Shown here: piece after piece, positions 1-7,622 of the stretch
Layout: each line of letters opens with the position of its first letter
Numbering within the stretch: position 1 is the first letter of the stretch
Assembly (NCBI GenBank): GCA_014323965.1
Contig: JACONB010000008.1
Coordinates: 1 to 14,155, forward strand
Length of the DNA stretch: 14,155 nucleotides
DNA from: Prochloron sp. SP5CPC1
GTDB lineage: Bacteria > Cyanobacteriota > Cyanobacteriia > Cyanobacteriales > Prochloraceae
Direction: 5' to 3'
Position numbers and translations under genes: made by a program
The notes under the pieces: model-generated
Database searches by the model: none
Told to the model about the DNA's origin: nothing
Seen by the model: the letters and a program-made list of their open reading frames with translations, nothing else

Positions 1-124
1 GATCTGAAGTGGTTTGGCGATCCTTTGGTGGATAGGCAATAAAGAGAGATTCTTGGGCGCAGGCTGGCAAGATAAGAGCTACACTACTAATTATCCCTAA
101 TATTAATGCTATAGTAGTTTTCAT
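1..124 (-). CDS. 5' end of an exported protein, possibly a cell-wall amidase (partial, runs off the window)
   Basis: Read on the minus strand, an ATG at 122-124 opens 41 codons that continue past the window edge. The first residues (MKTTIALILGIISSVALILP, then ACAQE) form a signal peptide: Lys at position 2, a long hydrophobic core and a small-residue cleavage site near ACA-QE. The mature part begins SLFIAYPPKDRQTTSD. Cyanobacterial N-acetylmuramoyl-L-alanine amidases often begin their mature part with a similar 'AYPP..HQT' stretch, so a periplasmic amidase is my best guess, but too little is present to prove it. The Ala-Cys near the cleavage site could also be read as a weak lipobox. Seen: start and signal peptide. 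Inferred: family. Confidence 0.6.
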   Translation of the reverse strand, partial: MKTTIALILGIISSVALILPACAQESLFIAYPPKDRQTTSD

Positions 125-880
125 TTTTGGTTGTTTTTGTTTCACTTATATTATCCCACAATTATGGGCGACTCTTAGGAATAAATATAGTCTCGCTCTC
201 TACGCAAAGGCACAAAGTCCACCCTGCTAGCTTCTCTTTACCCCGCGCTCGTTTCTCTGTGCCCTCCGTGTCTGGAGTGGTTTCATAAATACTCTCGTTT
301 AATCGCAACCTTCTCTAATCTTAGCATCTTTATACTCTATGGGTACAAATCTGTATGCTTTTACGACTTGGGTTTTCTTCTCTTGCTAAAGCTTCAAAAT
401 GAACTGTTGGAGTTGTACAGAAATCCTGCTTGTTTTATTCCACTATTCCTCATACACTTGGTTAAGTACTTCTCTTGACGTTTCGTCGTGAAGGGAGTGG
501 GAAAGAAATTAGACCTCGGGTGCTCCGTCAGTTCGTCCGTTGTAGTAGTAGGAGCAATTAAAGATTTTGCACAACTTAACGTTCGCAACGCACCTTCTAG
601 TTTTGAGTATAACAGTTTTAGCCACCAATTGTTGTCTTGACATCTAGTTCTAAATTATCTTAGGATTAGATACTTTTAGCTGTTAATTTACCCAAAATTT
701 GTTAGGTTAAGAAAACCTTGAGAGCAAACCGCATAATTATTATTAACTAAGTTATATTATTAATAGTTACAATAACAAGTCTAATAAAAAAATACTGTAT
801 TTAATAAAGCTGCCAGACAAGGTAAAGTAAATCTGAGGACAGTCAAGGTACAATATCCTAGAGGTATCCATGTATTACTC
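125..880. other. AT-rich intergenic region without a convincing gene
   Basis: This stretch separates the divergently oriented exported-protein gene and the GAF-HD-GYP gene. The only structured piece is a diverged heptamer-type repeat near 191-280. A TTGACA hexamer lies at 637-642, but no good -10 sits at the right distance, so I do not call a promoter. No RNA gene is recognisable. Confidence 0.5.
191..280. repeat. Diverged heptamer-end repeat (same style as the micro-elements at 7478-12880)
   Basis: A left arm with TACGCAAAGGCACAAAG (201-217) and a right arm with CTCTGTGCCCTCCGTGTC (255-272) are roughly inverted and separated by an unrelated core. This is the layout of the better preserved elements further right. 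Length is about 80-90 nt. No target duplication is clear. Being intergenic and diverged, it may be an old copy. Confidence 0.45.
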
Positions 881-2434
881 ATGAGCAACGTTCAAAAAGG
901 AAGATTGATGGATATTGCCAACTCCTTCCAGCAACCAGCCGAACTAATCGAAGAGCTGTTAGAAATTGGGAAAGCCCTTTCCAGCGTGCAGAATCTGGAT
1001 AAACTACTGAATCTCATTTTAAGCAAAAGCAGGGAAATCACCTGTAGCGATGCGGGGAGTGTTTATTTGCTGGACAAAAATGGTGCCATCCCTTGCTTAC
1101 TCTTTAAAGTAGCACAAAATGATTCTCTTCCCCATGTATCTTTCAAAGAGTTCGCGGTACAGATTACGAAAAAAAGTCTTGCGGGTTACGTAGCTTTGAC
1201 TGGGGAAACCTTGAATATACCCGATGCTTATAATATACCCTCTCACCTTCCTTACCAGCTAGATCGGAGTTTCGATAGGGATTTTTTCTATCGTACTTGC
1301 TCCGTGTTAGTGCTGCCTATGCAAAATCAGGAAGGGGAAGTTATCGGTGTCTTGCAGCTTATTAACCGGAAAAGAAAGCCCGAAGATAGGATTCGCCTGG
1401 AAAATGCCCAGGATATTACTGTACCTTATTCTCTTCCAGAAGAAAGCATTCTGCGCTCCCTCGCTTCTCAAGCAGCTATTTCCCTGGAACGGAATATACT
1501 CCAAGATAGCATCGAAAATCTCTTTGAAGGGTTCGTCAGAGCATCTATTCAGACAATTGAAGCTAGAGATCCCACAACTTCGGGACATTCCGAAAGAGTA
1601 GCTGCTTTGACAGTAAGGCTTGCTCAAGAGGTGAATACTATCTCCACCGGATCTTTACAATCGATTCAGTTTAGCGATCACCAACTGCAAGAAATTCGCT
1701 ATGCTGCTCTCCTCCACGATTTCGGCAAAGTTAGCGTTCCGGAAGCAATTTTAAACAAGCACCAAAAACTCTATCCGTCAAAACTGGAGATAATTCGCCA
1801 GCGTTTTGCCTTTGCCAAGCGTACCCGGGAAATGGAATGTGCTCAAGAGAAATACAGCTATTTAGTAGAACACCCCAGCCACCGTCATGATTCTCCCCAC
1901 TGTCAAAAATTAATTGAATTAGACCAACAACTAGAGAGAAGTGTCCAAGAACTAGATCGGTATTGGGAGCTAGTGCAGAAAGCCAATGAACCATTAGCCT
2001 ATAAGAGCAAAAAATTACAGTCCAACGTGGAACAAATGTTAGCCCAACTAACTGCCATTTCCAAGTATACCTATAGAGATATTGACGGTCAACTCAAACC
2101 TCTCATTACCTCGGAAGAAATTAAACAGTTGACAGTACCTCTTGGTAACTTGACCACCGAGGAACGTTTAGCGATTGAAGCTCACGTTACTCACTCCTAC
2201 GAATTTCTGAAGCAAATTCCTTGGACAAAACACCTGCAAGATGTCCCCATGATAGCCTATGGACATCACGAAAAAATAGATGGTAGCGGTTCGGTTATCC
2301 TCGGCCCCTCAAATTATGACCCTTGCGGATGTTTACGTAGTGTCCAGAGCCTTGAAAATTCTCATATGTTGAGGCAGCTAAGAACAAAATCAATTCAAAA
2401 TACTCCAAGTGCTGGAGAATCGTCAAGTCTTTAA
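881..2434 (+). CDS. GAF domain / HD-GYP-type phosphodiesterase, C-terminal part eroded
   Basis: The family hydrolyses cyclic di-GMP, with an N-terminal GAF domain as sensor. Here GAF spans about residues 35-205. The HD domain follows, with GHSERV near 235, the HD pair in LLHDFGKV at 278-284, a long helical insertion, and GHHEKIDGSG at 461-470. The next residues should be Tyr-Pro of the GYP motif. Instead the frame slips and the protein ends 47 residues later in unrelated sequence, so the GYP motif and the last metal-binding helices are missing. True C-terminal pieces survive out of frame downstream (separate entry). The ATG at 881 has no ribosome site; the in-frame ATG at 908 has AAAGGAAG (896-903) just before it, quite close, and is an alternative start. 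The gene precedes pth in the same direction. Domain calls are sure; activity is doubtful. Confidence 0.8.
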   Translation: MSNVQKGRLMDIANSFQQPAELIEELLEIGKALSSVQNLDKLLNLILSKSREITCSDAGSVYLLDKNGAIPCLLFKVAQNDSLPHVSFKEFAVQITKKSLAGYVALTGETLNIPDAYNIPSHLPYQLDRSFDRDFFYRTCSVLVLPMQNQEGEVIGVLQLINRKRKPEDRIRLENAQDITVPYSLPEESILRSLASQAAISLERNILQDSIENLFEGFVRASIQTIEARDPTTSGHSERVAALTVRLAQEVNTISTGSLQSIQFSDHQLQEIRYAALLHDFGKVSVPEAILNKHQKLYPSKLEIIRQRFAFAKRTREMECAQEKYSYLVEHPSHRHDSPHCQKLIELDQQLERSVQELDRYWELVQKANEPLAYKSKKLQSNVEQMLAQLTAISKYTYRDIDGQLKPLITSEEIKQLTVPLGNLTTEERLAIEAHVTHSYEFLKQIPWTKHLQDVPMIAYGHHEKIDGSGSVILGPSNYDPCGCLRSVQSLENSHMLRQLRTKSIQNTPSAGESSSL

Positions 2435-2456
2435 AGTTCTCAAACACAGCCTTTAA
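2291..2456 (+). pseudogene. Out-of-frame remains of the HD-GYP C-terminus
   Basis: Past the slip, family-like pieces appear in shifted frames: Tyr-Pro-Arg at 2296-2304; MTLADVY at 2316-2336 and RALKIL at 2346-2363 in another frame; EAAKNKINS at 2371-2397; and QVLENRQVFKVLKHSL ending at TAA 2454-2456. The order matches the end of cyanobacterial HD-GYP proteins, but the spaces between pieces are too short. Several small deletions or indels are therefore packed into about 170 bp. The original stop lay 2 bp before the pth start, so the two genes probably once formed a tight operon. Seen: peptides and frames. Known: their order in the family. Inferred: stepwise decay. Confidence 0.65.
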
Positions 2457-2458
2457 TA

Positions 2459-3070
2459 ATGAGCCAAAAAGCAAATTTAGTCATTCCCCAACTGATTGTC
2501 GGTTTGGGTAATCCAGAATCGAAGTACAATGGAACGCGACACAACATCGGGTTTGAAGTAATTGACACCTTAGCCCAGTGTTGGCAAATCTCATTGAAAC
2601 AACATCGTCGCTTTCAAGGTGGATTTGGGGAGGGATTATGGCAACCAGGCAGCAAAATTCGCCTGCTCAAACCCACTACCTATATGAATCGTTCCGGACA
2701 GTCAGTGCAAGCTGCGGGTAACTGGTATAAGTTATCGCCTCAGTCTTTGTTAGTAATTTATGACGATATGGATCTACCTGTAGGACGTTTGAGAATGCGT
2801 CTTTCCGGTTCTGCTGGGGGACACAACGGCATCAAATCCATTATCTCTCATCTAGGAGGGCAAAATTTTCCTCGTCTGCGCATTGGAATTGGCAAATCCC
2901 ATGGGGAACAGGAGACTATCTCTCACGTTTTGAGTCGCTTTTCTCCGTCAGAAAGGAAAACCATCACCGCAGTAGTGCAATTGGTGTCAGAGGCTGTAGA
3001 ATTGAGTCTGAAGGAAGGAGTCGAAAAGGCTATGAGTCTTTACAACAGTCGCAGCCTCGGCCATATTTAA
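2459..3070 (+). CDS. pth: Peptidyl-tRNA hydrolase
   Basis: This enzyme cleaves the ester bond between peptide and tRNA in peptidyl-tRNAs that drop off ribosomes, recycling tRNA in the cytoplasm. The 203 residues match the usual length (about 190-210). Near the N-terminus is GLGNPESKYNGTRHNIGF, with the conserved Asn at 18 and catalytic His at 28. TTYMNRSG carries the substrate-binding Asn at 77. YDDMDLP provides the Asp near 102 that activates the His, and GSAGGHNGIKSI holds His122 and Asn123. The reading frame is clean, in contrast to its upstream neighbour. The ATG at 2459 is 2 bp after the ancestral stop of the HD-GYP gene. No strong ribosome site is visible, so translational coupling may have been used. 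The gene converges with gltX. Confidence 0.96.
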   Translation: MSQKANLVIPQLIVGLGNPESKYNGTRHNIGFEVIDTLAQCWQISLKQHRRFQGGFGEGLWQPGSKIRLLKPTTYMNRSGQSVQAAGNWYKLSPQSLLVIYDDMDLPVGRLRMRLSGSAGGHNGIKSIISHLGGQNFPRLRIGIGKSHGEQETISHVLSRFSPSERKTITAVVQLVSEAVELSLKEGVEKAMSLYNSRSLGHI

Positions 3071-3115
3071 TTTTGGGTAATTTAGATACTGTAATGTTGC
3101 CACTCCCCAGCAATT

Positions 3116-4558
3116 TCACAGCTGACTTAATGCCTGGCTCAGACGCATTTTATCCCATCCTTTCTGATTTAGCAAGAGCCAGGACTGAATAAGATCCGGA
3201 CCTGTTAATTCTCCCATTAATCCTGCTCGCAGGGATCGCATTACTAAACCTTTTTTCACTTTGTGGGCTTTAGTTGCTTGTTTAACTATCCCTTTAACAT
3301 CGGTTTCCGTGAGTTTTCCCTCAACTTCTATAGCTGCGATAACAGTTGCAATTATTTGGCGAGCTTCCTCTTGTTGCAGCAACTCCACAGCTTTTTCACT
3401 CAACTTAACTGACTTGCCAAACAACAAGCGACTTTCTTTAATGCAATCAGGAAGACGAGTTAAACTGGGGGCAATCATTGCCGTCAGACCTTCTAACCAA
3501 GGGCGATCGCCTTGTAAATCTATTTCATATCCAGCTTCTTCCCAATAAGGAACTAATAACTCAACTAGCTGCTTTGCTGGCATTTGATGGAGATACTGAC
3601 TGTTGATCCAATCTAATTTTGCCCAGTCGAATTTTGCTCCCGCTTTATTCACTCTATCTAAGCTAAATTGAGTTGCTGCTTCCGTGAGGGTAAATATTTC
3701 CTCCCCATTGGGGGATGTCCACCCCAGCAAGGACATATAATTAGCCATAGCTTCCGGTAAAAAACCCATTTTGCGAAAATCGTCAATGGAAGTCACTCCA
3801 TCTCGCTTGGAGAGCTTTTGTCCTTGGGGATTTAAAATGAGGGGTGTATGAGCAAACTGAGGTACCTTTGCTCCCATGGCTTCATAGAGTAATATCTGTT
3901 TGGCTGTGTTGGCAATGTGGTCTTCCCCTCGAATCACGTGAGTAATATCCATATCTAGATCATCTACCACCACCGCAAAATTATAGAGAGGTTGACCTAT
4001 ATTTGAACTCTCCGAAGTCCGAGCAATGACCATATCTCCCCCCAGATCACTTCCTTTCCAAGTGACTGTCCCCCTGACCAAATCTTGCCAAACTATTCCC
4101 CGGTTCTCGTCAATTTTAAAGCGAATCACCGGTTTACGCCCTTCTGCTTTAAAAGCTGCTTCTTCTTCTGGGGTAAGGTTGCGGTGACGATTATCGTAGC
4201 GAGGCGCTTCTTTTCTTGCCTTTTGAGCAGCCCGCATTTCTTCCAATTCTGTCCCACTGCAATAACAGCGATAAGCTAAACCCCGATCCAGCAGAGTTTG
4301 GATTGCTTTTTCGTAGAGGTGGAACCGTTCTGTTTGAAATAGGGGACCAATATCCCAATTTAACCCCAACCAAGTCAATCCAGACTTAATATTCTCTGTG
4401 TATTCTGGGCGGGAACGTGCTCTGTCTGTATCTTCGATCCGTAGGATGAATGTACCCCCCTCATGACGGGCAAACAGCCAATTAAAGACAGCAGTTCTAG
4501 CGGTGCCGATGTGTAAATTTCCGGTAGGGGAAGGAGCAATACGAACCCTGACAGTCAC
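3116..4558 (-). CDS. gltX: Glutamyl-tRNA synthetase
   Basis: A class I aminoacyl-tRNA synthetase that charges tRNA-Glu with glutamate. In cyanobacteria the enzyme usually also charges tRNA-Gln, which an amidotransferase then corrects, and Glu-tRNA feeds tetrapyrrole synthesis. The 480 residues are of normal length. The HIGH signature appears as HIGT at 16-19 within APSPTGNLHIGTARTA, and the KMSKS loop is KLSKR at 248-252. Other landmarks are RIEDTD near 40, CYC at 98-100 and HVIRGEDH near 207. The start is GTG (4556-4558), preceded on the coding strand by a purine-rich AAGAAAGAGG at a suitable distance. The frame is intact. tRNA-Asp lies 75 bp upstream on the same strand, so read-through from the tRNA promoter is possible. 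Confidence 0.96.
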   Translation of the reverse strand: MTVRVRIAPSPTGNLHIGTARTAVFNWLFARHEGGTFILRIEDTDRARSRPEYTENIKSGLTWLGLNWDIGPLFQTERFHLYEKAIQTLLDRGLAYRCYCSGTELEEMRAAQKARKEAPRYDNRHRNLTPEEEAAFKAEGRKPVIRFKIDENRGIVWQDLVRGTVTWKGSDLGGDMVIARTSESSNIGQPLYNFAVVVDDLDMDITHVIRGEDHIANTAKQILLYEAMGAKVPQFAHTPLILNPQGQKLSKRDGVTSIDDFRKMGFLPEAMANYMSLLGWTSPNGEEIFTLTEAATQFSLDRVNKAGAKFDWAKLDWINSQYLHQMPAKQLVELLVPYWEEAGYEIDLQGDRPWLEGLTAMIAPSLTRLPDCIKESRLLFGKSVKLSEKAVELLQQEEARQIIATVIAAIEVEGKLTETDVKGIVKQATKAHKVKKGLVMRSLRAGLMGELTGPDLIQSWLLLNQKGWDKMRLSQALSQL

Positions 4559-4633
4559 AGAAAACCTCTTTCTTCTTAAAATACGTTATTTGTGGGTGCA
4601 GCTTTCCATTTTAACTCATCTGGATTGTGCTTA

Positions 4634-4707
4634 CGGGACTGACGGGGCTCGAACCCGCAACTTCTGCCGTGACAGGGCAGTGCTCTAACCAGTTGAACTA
4701 CAGTCCC
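4634..4707 (-). tRNA. tRNA-Asp (anticodon GTC)
   Basis: On the minus strand the acceptor arms GGGACTG and CAGTCCC pair perfectly over 7 bp, followed by a G discriminator as expected for Asp. The anticodon stem CTGCC/GGCAG closes the loop CTGTCAC, giving anticodon GTC. The T arm holds GGTTCGAGC and the D arm GTTCAACTGGTTAGAGC. CCA is not encoded. It precedes gltX on the same strand. Confidence 0.97.
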
Positions 4708-4732
4708 AATTTCTTTAACGATATTGATATTC

Positions 4733-4762
4733 ATCATAGCCACTTGGTATTGGATTTGTCAA
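4733..4762 (-). promoter_or_regulatory. Promoter of tRNA-Asp (sigma-70 type)
   Basis: On the minus strand a perfect TTGACA (4757-4762) is followed after 18 bp by TATGAT (4733-4738). The predicted start near 4726 lies about 20 bp before the mature tRNA 5' end at 4707. It may also supply gltX. Confidence 0.7.
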
Positions 4763-4827
4763 CCCCTTTGGGAAATTTTTTTCTTTTTATTGCTACAAGT
4801 CCTCAAATTGCCTGCTATATCTGGATT

Positions 4828-4944
4828 TTAACCGTTCTCAAAAAGTGACAGGGTTTTAACGTGTTCTGAAGCAGGATACAGATCCGTTATCTGGCAAATG
4901 ATCCGGTCAGACAGATTTTCATCCAAAAGCAATTTCACAGACAT
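4828..4944 (-). pseudogene. DUF5615 PIN-like toxin, truncated
   Basis: An ATG at 4942-4944 opens MSVKLLLDENLSDRII, the typical start of DUF5615 proteins: a PIN-like nuclease fold with its first acidic residues in LLLDENLS. The similarity runs to about HVKTL, after which the frame reaches TAA at 4828-4830. Only 38 codons remain of roughly 110-120, so the remaining active-site region is gone. The start overlaps the end of the upstream DUF433 gene by 10 bp, the usual coupling in these antitoxin-toxin pairs. Seen: sequence and overlap. Known: DUF433-DUF5615 pairing in cyanobacteria. Inferred: the toxin is dead. Confidence 0.65.
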
Positions 4945-5142
4945 GCCACGAATAACTTTTTCTCACGATCTGCCGCAAACGCAAGACAAGCTTTGATATC
5001 CTCAGAGGTAAGTTCAGAAAAGTCTTCTAAAATTTCTGCTTCCGTCATGCCACCTGCAAGATATTCCAAGATATCGCTTACTGTGATTCGCATTCCTCGA
5101 ATGCAAGGCTTACCACTGCGTTTACCAGGTTCGGTAGTTCAT
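4935..5142 (-). pseudogene. DUF433 antitoxin, 5' end frameshifted
   Basis: The frame reads EPGKRSGKPCIRGMRI, then TVSDILEYLAGGMTEAEIL, and ends CLAFAADREKKLFVACL with TGA at 4935-4937. This is a nearly complete DUF433 domain (helix-turn-helix antitoxin, VapB-like role). In frame, the sequence upstream of TEPGKR meets a TGA at once. The expected start survives in another frame as ATG-AAC-TAC-CGA (MNYR) at 5131-5142. A small deletion between MNYR and the EPGKR segment therefore separates the start from the body. Together with the clipped toxin this is a dead toxin-antitoxin module. Domain identity is fairly certain; function is unlikely. Confidence 0.65.
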
Positions 5143-5184
5143 AAGGCGGCAGGGAGGTGAGTTTACGTCTATGATAGCAGAGAA

Positions 5185-5419
5185 CTAGAGGGTAAGACCA
5201 TTACCCTTATGATAGCGACTGGTCCACACATCCGTCAAGGGAAGTAAAAAGCGGTCACACCCTAACTGAATGGGATTCAAGGAAGTGCCCAAAATGCGAT
5301 ATTCGCCATCTTTAAACCTTTGAAACATATTCTGGGGCAATTTTGACTAGCGTTCTTAACGCAGAGTTGACAGTGGCCGAATCCTTGAATATATTGGCCA
5401 GATTAGGCTCTAAAAGCAC
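5185..5419 (-). pseudogene. Unidentified small gene with a frameshift
   Basis: I do not recognise this gene. A GTG at 5417-5419 has a strong ribosome site (AAGGAGGG, 5429-5436) nine bases upstream. The first frame reads LLEPNLANIFKDSATVNSAL and continues to TAA at 5312-5314. From about 5335 a second frame takes over (QNMFQRFKDGEYRILGTS, LNPIQLGCDRFLLPLTDVW) and ends at TAG 5185-5187. Both parts look like real protein rather than noise, so one shifted gene of about 75 codons, or the start of a longer one, is likely. It lies upstream of the DUF433 remnant on the same strand. It could be part of a transposase; I cannot tell. Confidence 0.4.
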
Positions 5420-5444
5420 TATATTTGTCCCTCCTTATAGCGCG

Positions 5445-5479
5445 GGGTGCTGACCTTTGAGGCTCGGGGTTAAGCACCC
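5445..5479. other. Stem-loop between divergent genes
   Basis: GGGTGCT (5445-5451) pairs with AGCACCC (5473-5479), with further partial pairing inside. It lies just upstream of the GTG-started minus-strand gene and before the susA promoter. No T-run follows on either strand, so a terminator is not supported. A role as operator or structured leader is possible but unproven. Confidence 0.35.
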
Positions 5480-5537
5480 TGATTGTACTATATTTCACAT
5501 TACCTAATCTCTGTTTTAACATAAAACTTTACACAAA

Positions 5538-5566
5538 TTTACATTTCTTTGCCGATTTGCTATAAA
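5538..5566 (+). promoter_or_regulatory. Promoter of the sucrose synthase gene
   Basis: TTTACA (5538-5543) and TATAAA (5561-5566) are spaced by exactly 17 bp. The expected start near 5573 is about 20 bp before the ATG at 5594. Its position also excludes the earlier TTG at 5549 as the true start. Confidence 0.55.
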
Positions 5567-5593
5567 TCAACTATTCTCTATTCACAACGTCTC

Positions 5594-7114
5594 ATGCCAC
5601 AACATTTTATGTCTAATTTAATTGATGCCGTTCTCAATTCAGAGGAAAAGAACGACCTGCGGGAATTTTTCAATCAGTTGCAAATGTCCGAGCGGCGTTA
5701 TTTACTCCGCAACGACATCTTAAATGCTTTCGGTCAATTTTGTAGTCATGGGGAAAATATTACCGAAAACTATAAATCTTCCCATCTCGGCAAATTAATC
5801 TACTATACCCAGGAAATCATTTTAGAGGAAACCAACAGTCTCTGTCTGATTATCCGTCCCAAAATTGCCAAAACCACCGCCTATCGTATCTTTGAAAATC
5901 TGACAGTGGAATCCCTGTCTATCCAGCAATTATTGGATATCAGAGATCGGTTCGTCAACCATTTTAACCCGGAAGAAGGAGATGTTTTTGAAATCGACTT
6001 CCAGCCCTTTTACGACTACTCCCCCATGATCCGGGATCCGAAAAACATCGGTAAGGGAGTGCAGTTTCTGAACCGTTTCCTTTCCAGTAAGCTGTTTCAA
6101 GATCCAAGTGAATGGTTGGATGCTCTCTTTAACTTCCTCATTCTTCACAGCTACAATGGGATCCAATTACTTATCAACGGACGGATAAAGAATCGCCTTG
6201 AACTCTCTGACCAAGTGAAGCAGGGGATCGCCTTTGTCAGCGAACTCCCTCCCCAGCAACCTTACGAAGAATTTCGCTTTGAGTTGCAAACCATGAGTTT
6301 TGAACCTGGTTGGGGTAATACTGCTGGTCGGGTTCAAGAAACCCTGGAAATGCTGGACGAACTCATAGACTCTCCCGACGCTAAAGTGCTGGAAGCTTTC
6401 CTCTCCCGCATTCCCATGATTTTCCGCATTGTCCTAGTGTCCGTTCACGGTTGGTTCGGACAGGAAGGAGTTTTGGGTCGTCCTGATACTGGGGGTCAGG
6501 TAGTGTACGTTCTGGATCAAGCTAGAAGCTTAGAAAAGCAATTACAATTAGATATTACCTTGGCAGGTTTAGACGGTTTGGAGGTGCAGCCGAAAGTAAT
6601 TGTTCTCAGCCGTTTAATTCCCAATAACGACGATACTCGTTGTAACGAAAGGTTGGAGAAAATCTACGAAACCGATAATGCTTGGATTTTGCGGGTACCT
6701 TTTCGGGAATTTAATTCCCAAGTAACTCAAGATTGGATTTCTCGCTTTGAAATTTGGCCCTATTTGGAAACCTACGCTGTTGACGCCGAAAGAGAACTAT
6801 ATGCAGAGTTTCAAGGAAAACCAGACTTAATCATCGGTAACTATTCCGATGGTAATTTAGTGGCTTTTCTCCTGGCACGACGGTTAAAAGTGACCCAGTT
6901 TAACATTGCCCACGCTTTGGAAAAATCCAAATACCTTTTTAGCAATCTCTACTGGCAAGAAATGGAATATAATTACCATTTCTCCCTTCAGTTTACAGCA
7001 GATTTAATTGCTATGAATGCTGCCCAGTGCATTCTCAGCAGTACCTACCAAGAAATTGTCGGCACCCGAGATAGTGTGGGTCAGTACGAGTCGGGTGTGG
7101 TCAAAAGTAGTTGA
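5594..7114 (+). pseudogene. susA: Sucrose synthase, cut after about 500 codons by an IS element
   Basis: Sucrose synthase reversibly splits sucrose with a nucleoside diphosphate into fructose and NDP-glucose, and in cyanobacteria feeds carbon to glycogen. The protein follows cyanobacterial SuSy from the start: LLRNDILNAF, KLIYYTQEII, DYSPMIRDPKNIGKG, FEPGWGNTAGRVQETL, then the GT-B N-domain HGWFGQEGVLGRPDTGGQVV, and finally AHALEKSKYLFSNLYWQE and TYQEIVGT. It stops at GQYES, where family members continue with about 300 more residues. The sequence switches there to the IS end at 7092 and terminates at TGA 7112-7114. The whole GT-B C-domain with its nucleotide-binding and catalytic residues is absent, and it is not found on the far side of the IS. 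Start: ATG 5594 or the in-frame ATG 5609 (MSNLIDAVL), which aligns better with the family. Confidence 0.9.
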
Positions 7115-7172
7115 TAGAGTAGAGAATAAATTTGATCGCGGCCCGAACTATCGATAATAATTGCCATTTTCG
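7092..7172 (+). repeat. Left terminal inverted repeat of the ISKra4 element
   Basis: Matches the reverse complement of 9617-9697 over 81 positions with about eight differences; the outermost 16 bases are identical. Long conserved stretches include GTTGATAGAGTAGAGAATAA. Confidence 0.9.
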
Positions 7173-7194
7173 ATTACCCGGCAACAAAGTCTCG

Positions 7195-7230
7195 CTTGAC
7201 ATACATGATAAGATAGTATATAATGTCAAG
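7195..7230 (+). promoter_or_regulatory. Consensus promoter enclosed in an inverted repeat, ahead of the transposase
   Basis: TTGACA (7196-7201) and TATAAT (7219-7224) are both perfect and spaced by 17 bp, an ideal sigma-70 promoter, about 100 bp before the transposase ATG. The outer bases CTTGACAT (7195-7202) and ATGTCAAG (7223-7230) are inverted copies. The -35 and -10 boxes thus sit in the two arms of a palindrome, which could bind a dimeric repressor or form a hairpin in DNA. Confidence 0.7.
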
Positions 7231-7477
7231 TAAGCGGGATGTTTTCTCTTAATATCGGTACTTGCATTCAGGGAAAAAATATGGTAGTGTTGATAATACA
7301 AATAAATTGTATGTCTTCACTACCATGAACAAAGACTACACAGATGTTATCACAAAAGTTTGTGAATTGTTGTTCCATGCCATTGGCTCCAGAGAATCAA
7401 ATTTAGAGGATAAGGTACAGAGCTTAGACGGAGAAATTTTCAAACTATGGAGCAAGATTGGCTTGCAGTTAATGTCG

Positions 7478-7622
7478 GTCACGCAAAGACGCAAAGACAG
7501 CGAAGAATGGGGAAAAGACGGTGCTATACCGCAGGAGGAAAGAAATTAAGAGAGAAGGTGCTATTGGGCAGTTGAAGTGTAATTGCGTCACGCAGTGCGC
7601 CTTAGCGCCTTGGCGCGAGATG
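7478..7622 (+). repeat. Micro-element E (CGCAAAG-type ends) inside the transposase
   Basis: The element begins GTCACGCAAAGACGCAAAG and ends CCTTAGCGCCTTGGCGCGAG (to 7619). It matches the reverse complement of 8563-8705 over most of its length, including GAC..CGAAG..ATGGGGAA, GGTGCTAT twice, and AATTGCGTCACGCAGTGCGC. It separates LQLMS from ILSHLSYRV of the transposase and shifts the frame (145 bp if 7623 resumes the gene). A target duplication is not obvious. Confidence 0.75.

Noticed and set aside
394..588. Open frame of 64 codons on the minus strand
   Set aside because: No ribosome site, no recognisable domain, composition like the surrounding noncoding AT-rich DNA.
3071..3115. Possible shared terminator between the convergent pth and gltX
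   Set aside because: No convincing stem with a T-run in these 45 bases.
4627..4848. Plus-strand frame reading GLEPATSAVTG
   Set aside because: It is the antisense reading of tRNA-Asp, a well-known false protein.
5549..5593. TTG start 45 bp upstream of the susA ATG
   Set aside because: It lies between the -35 and -10 boxes of the likely promoter and the extra residues do not resemble the family.
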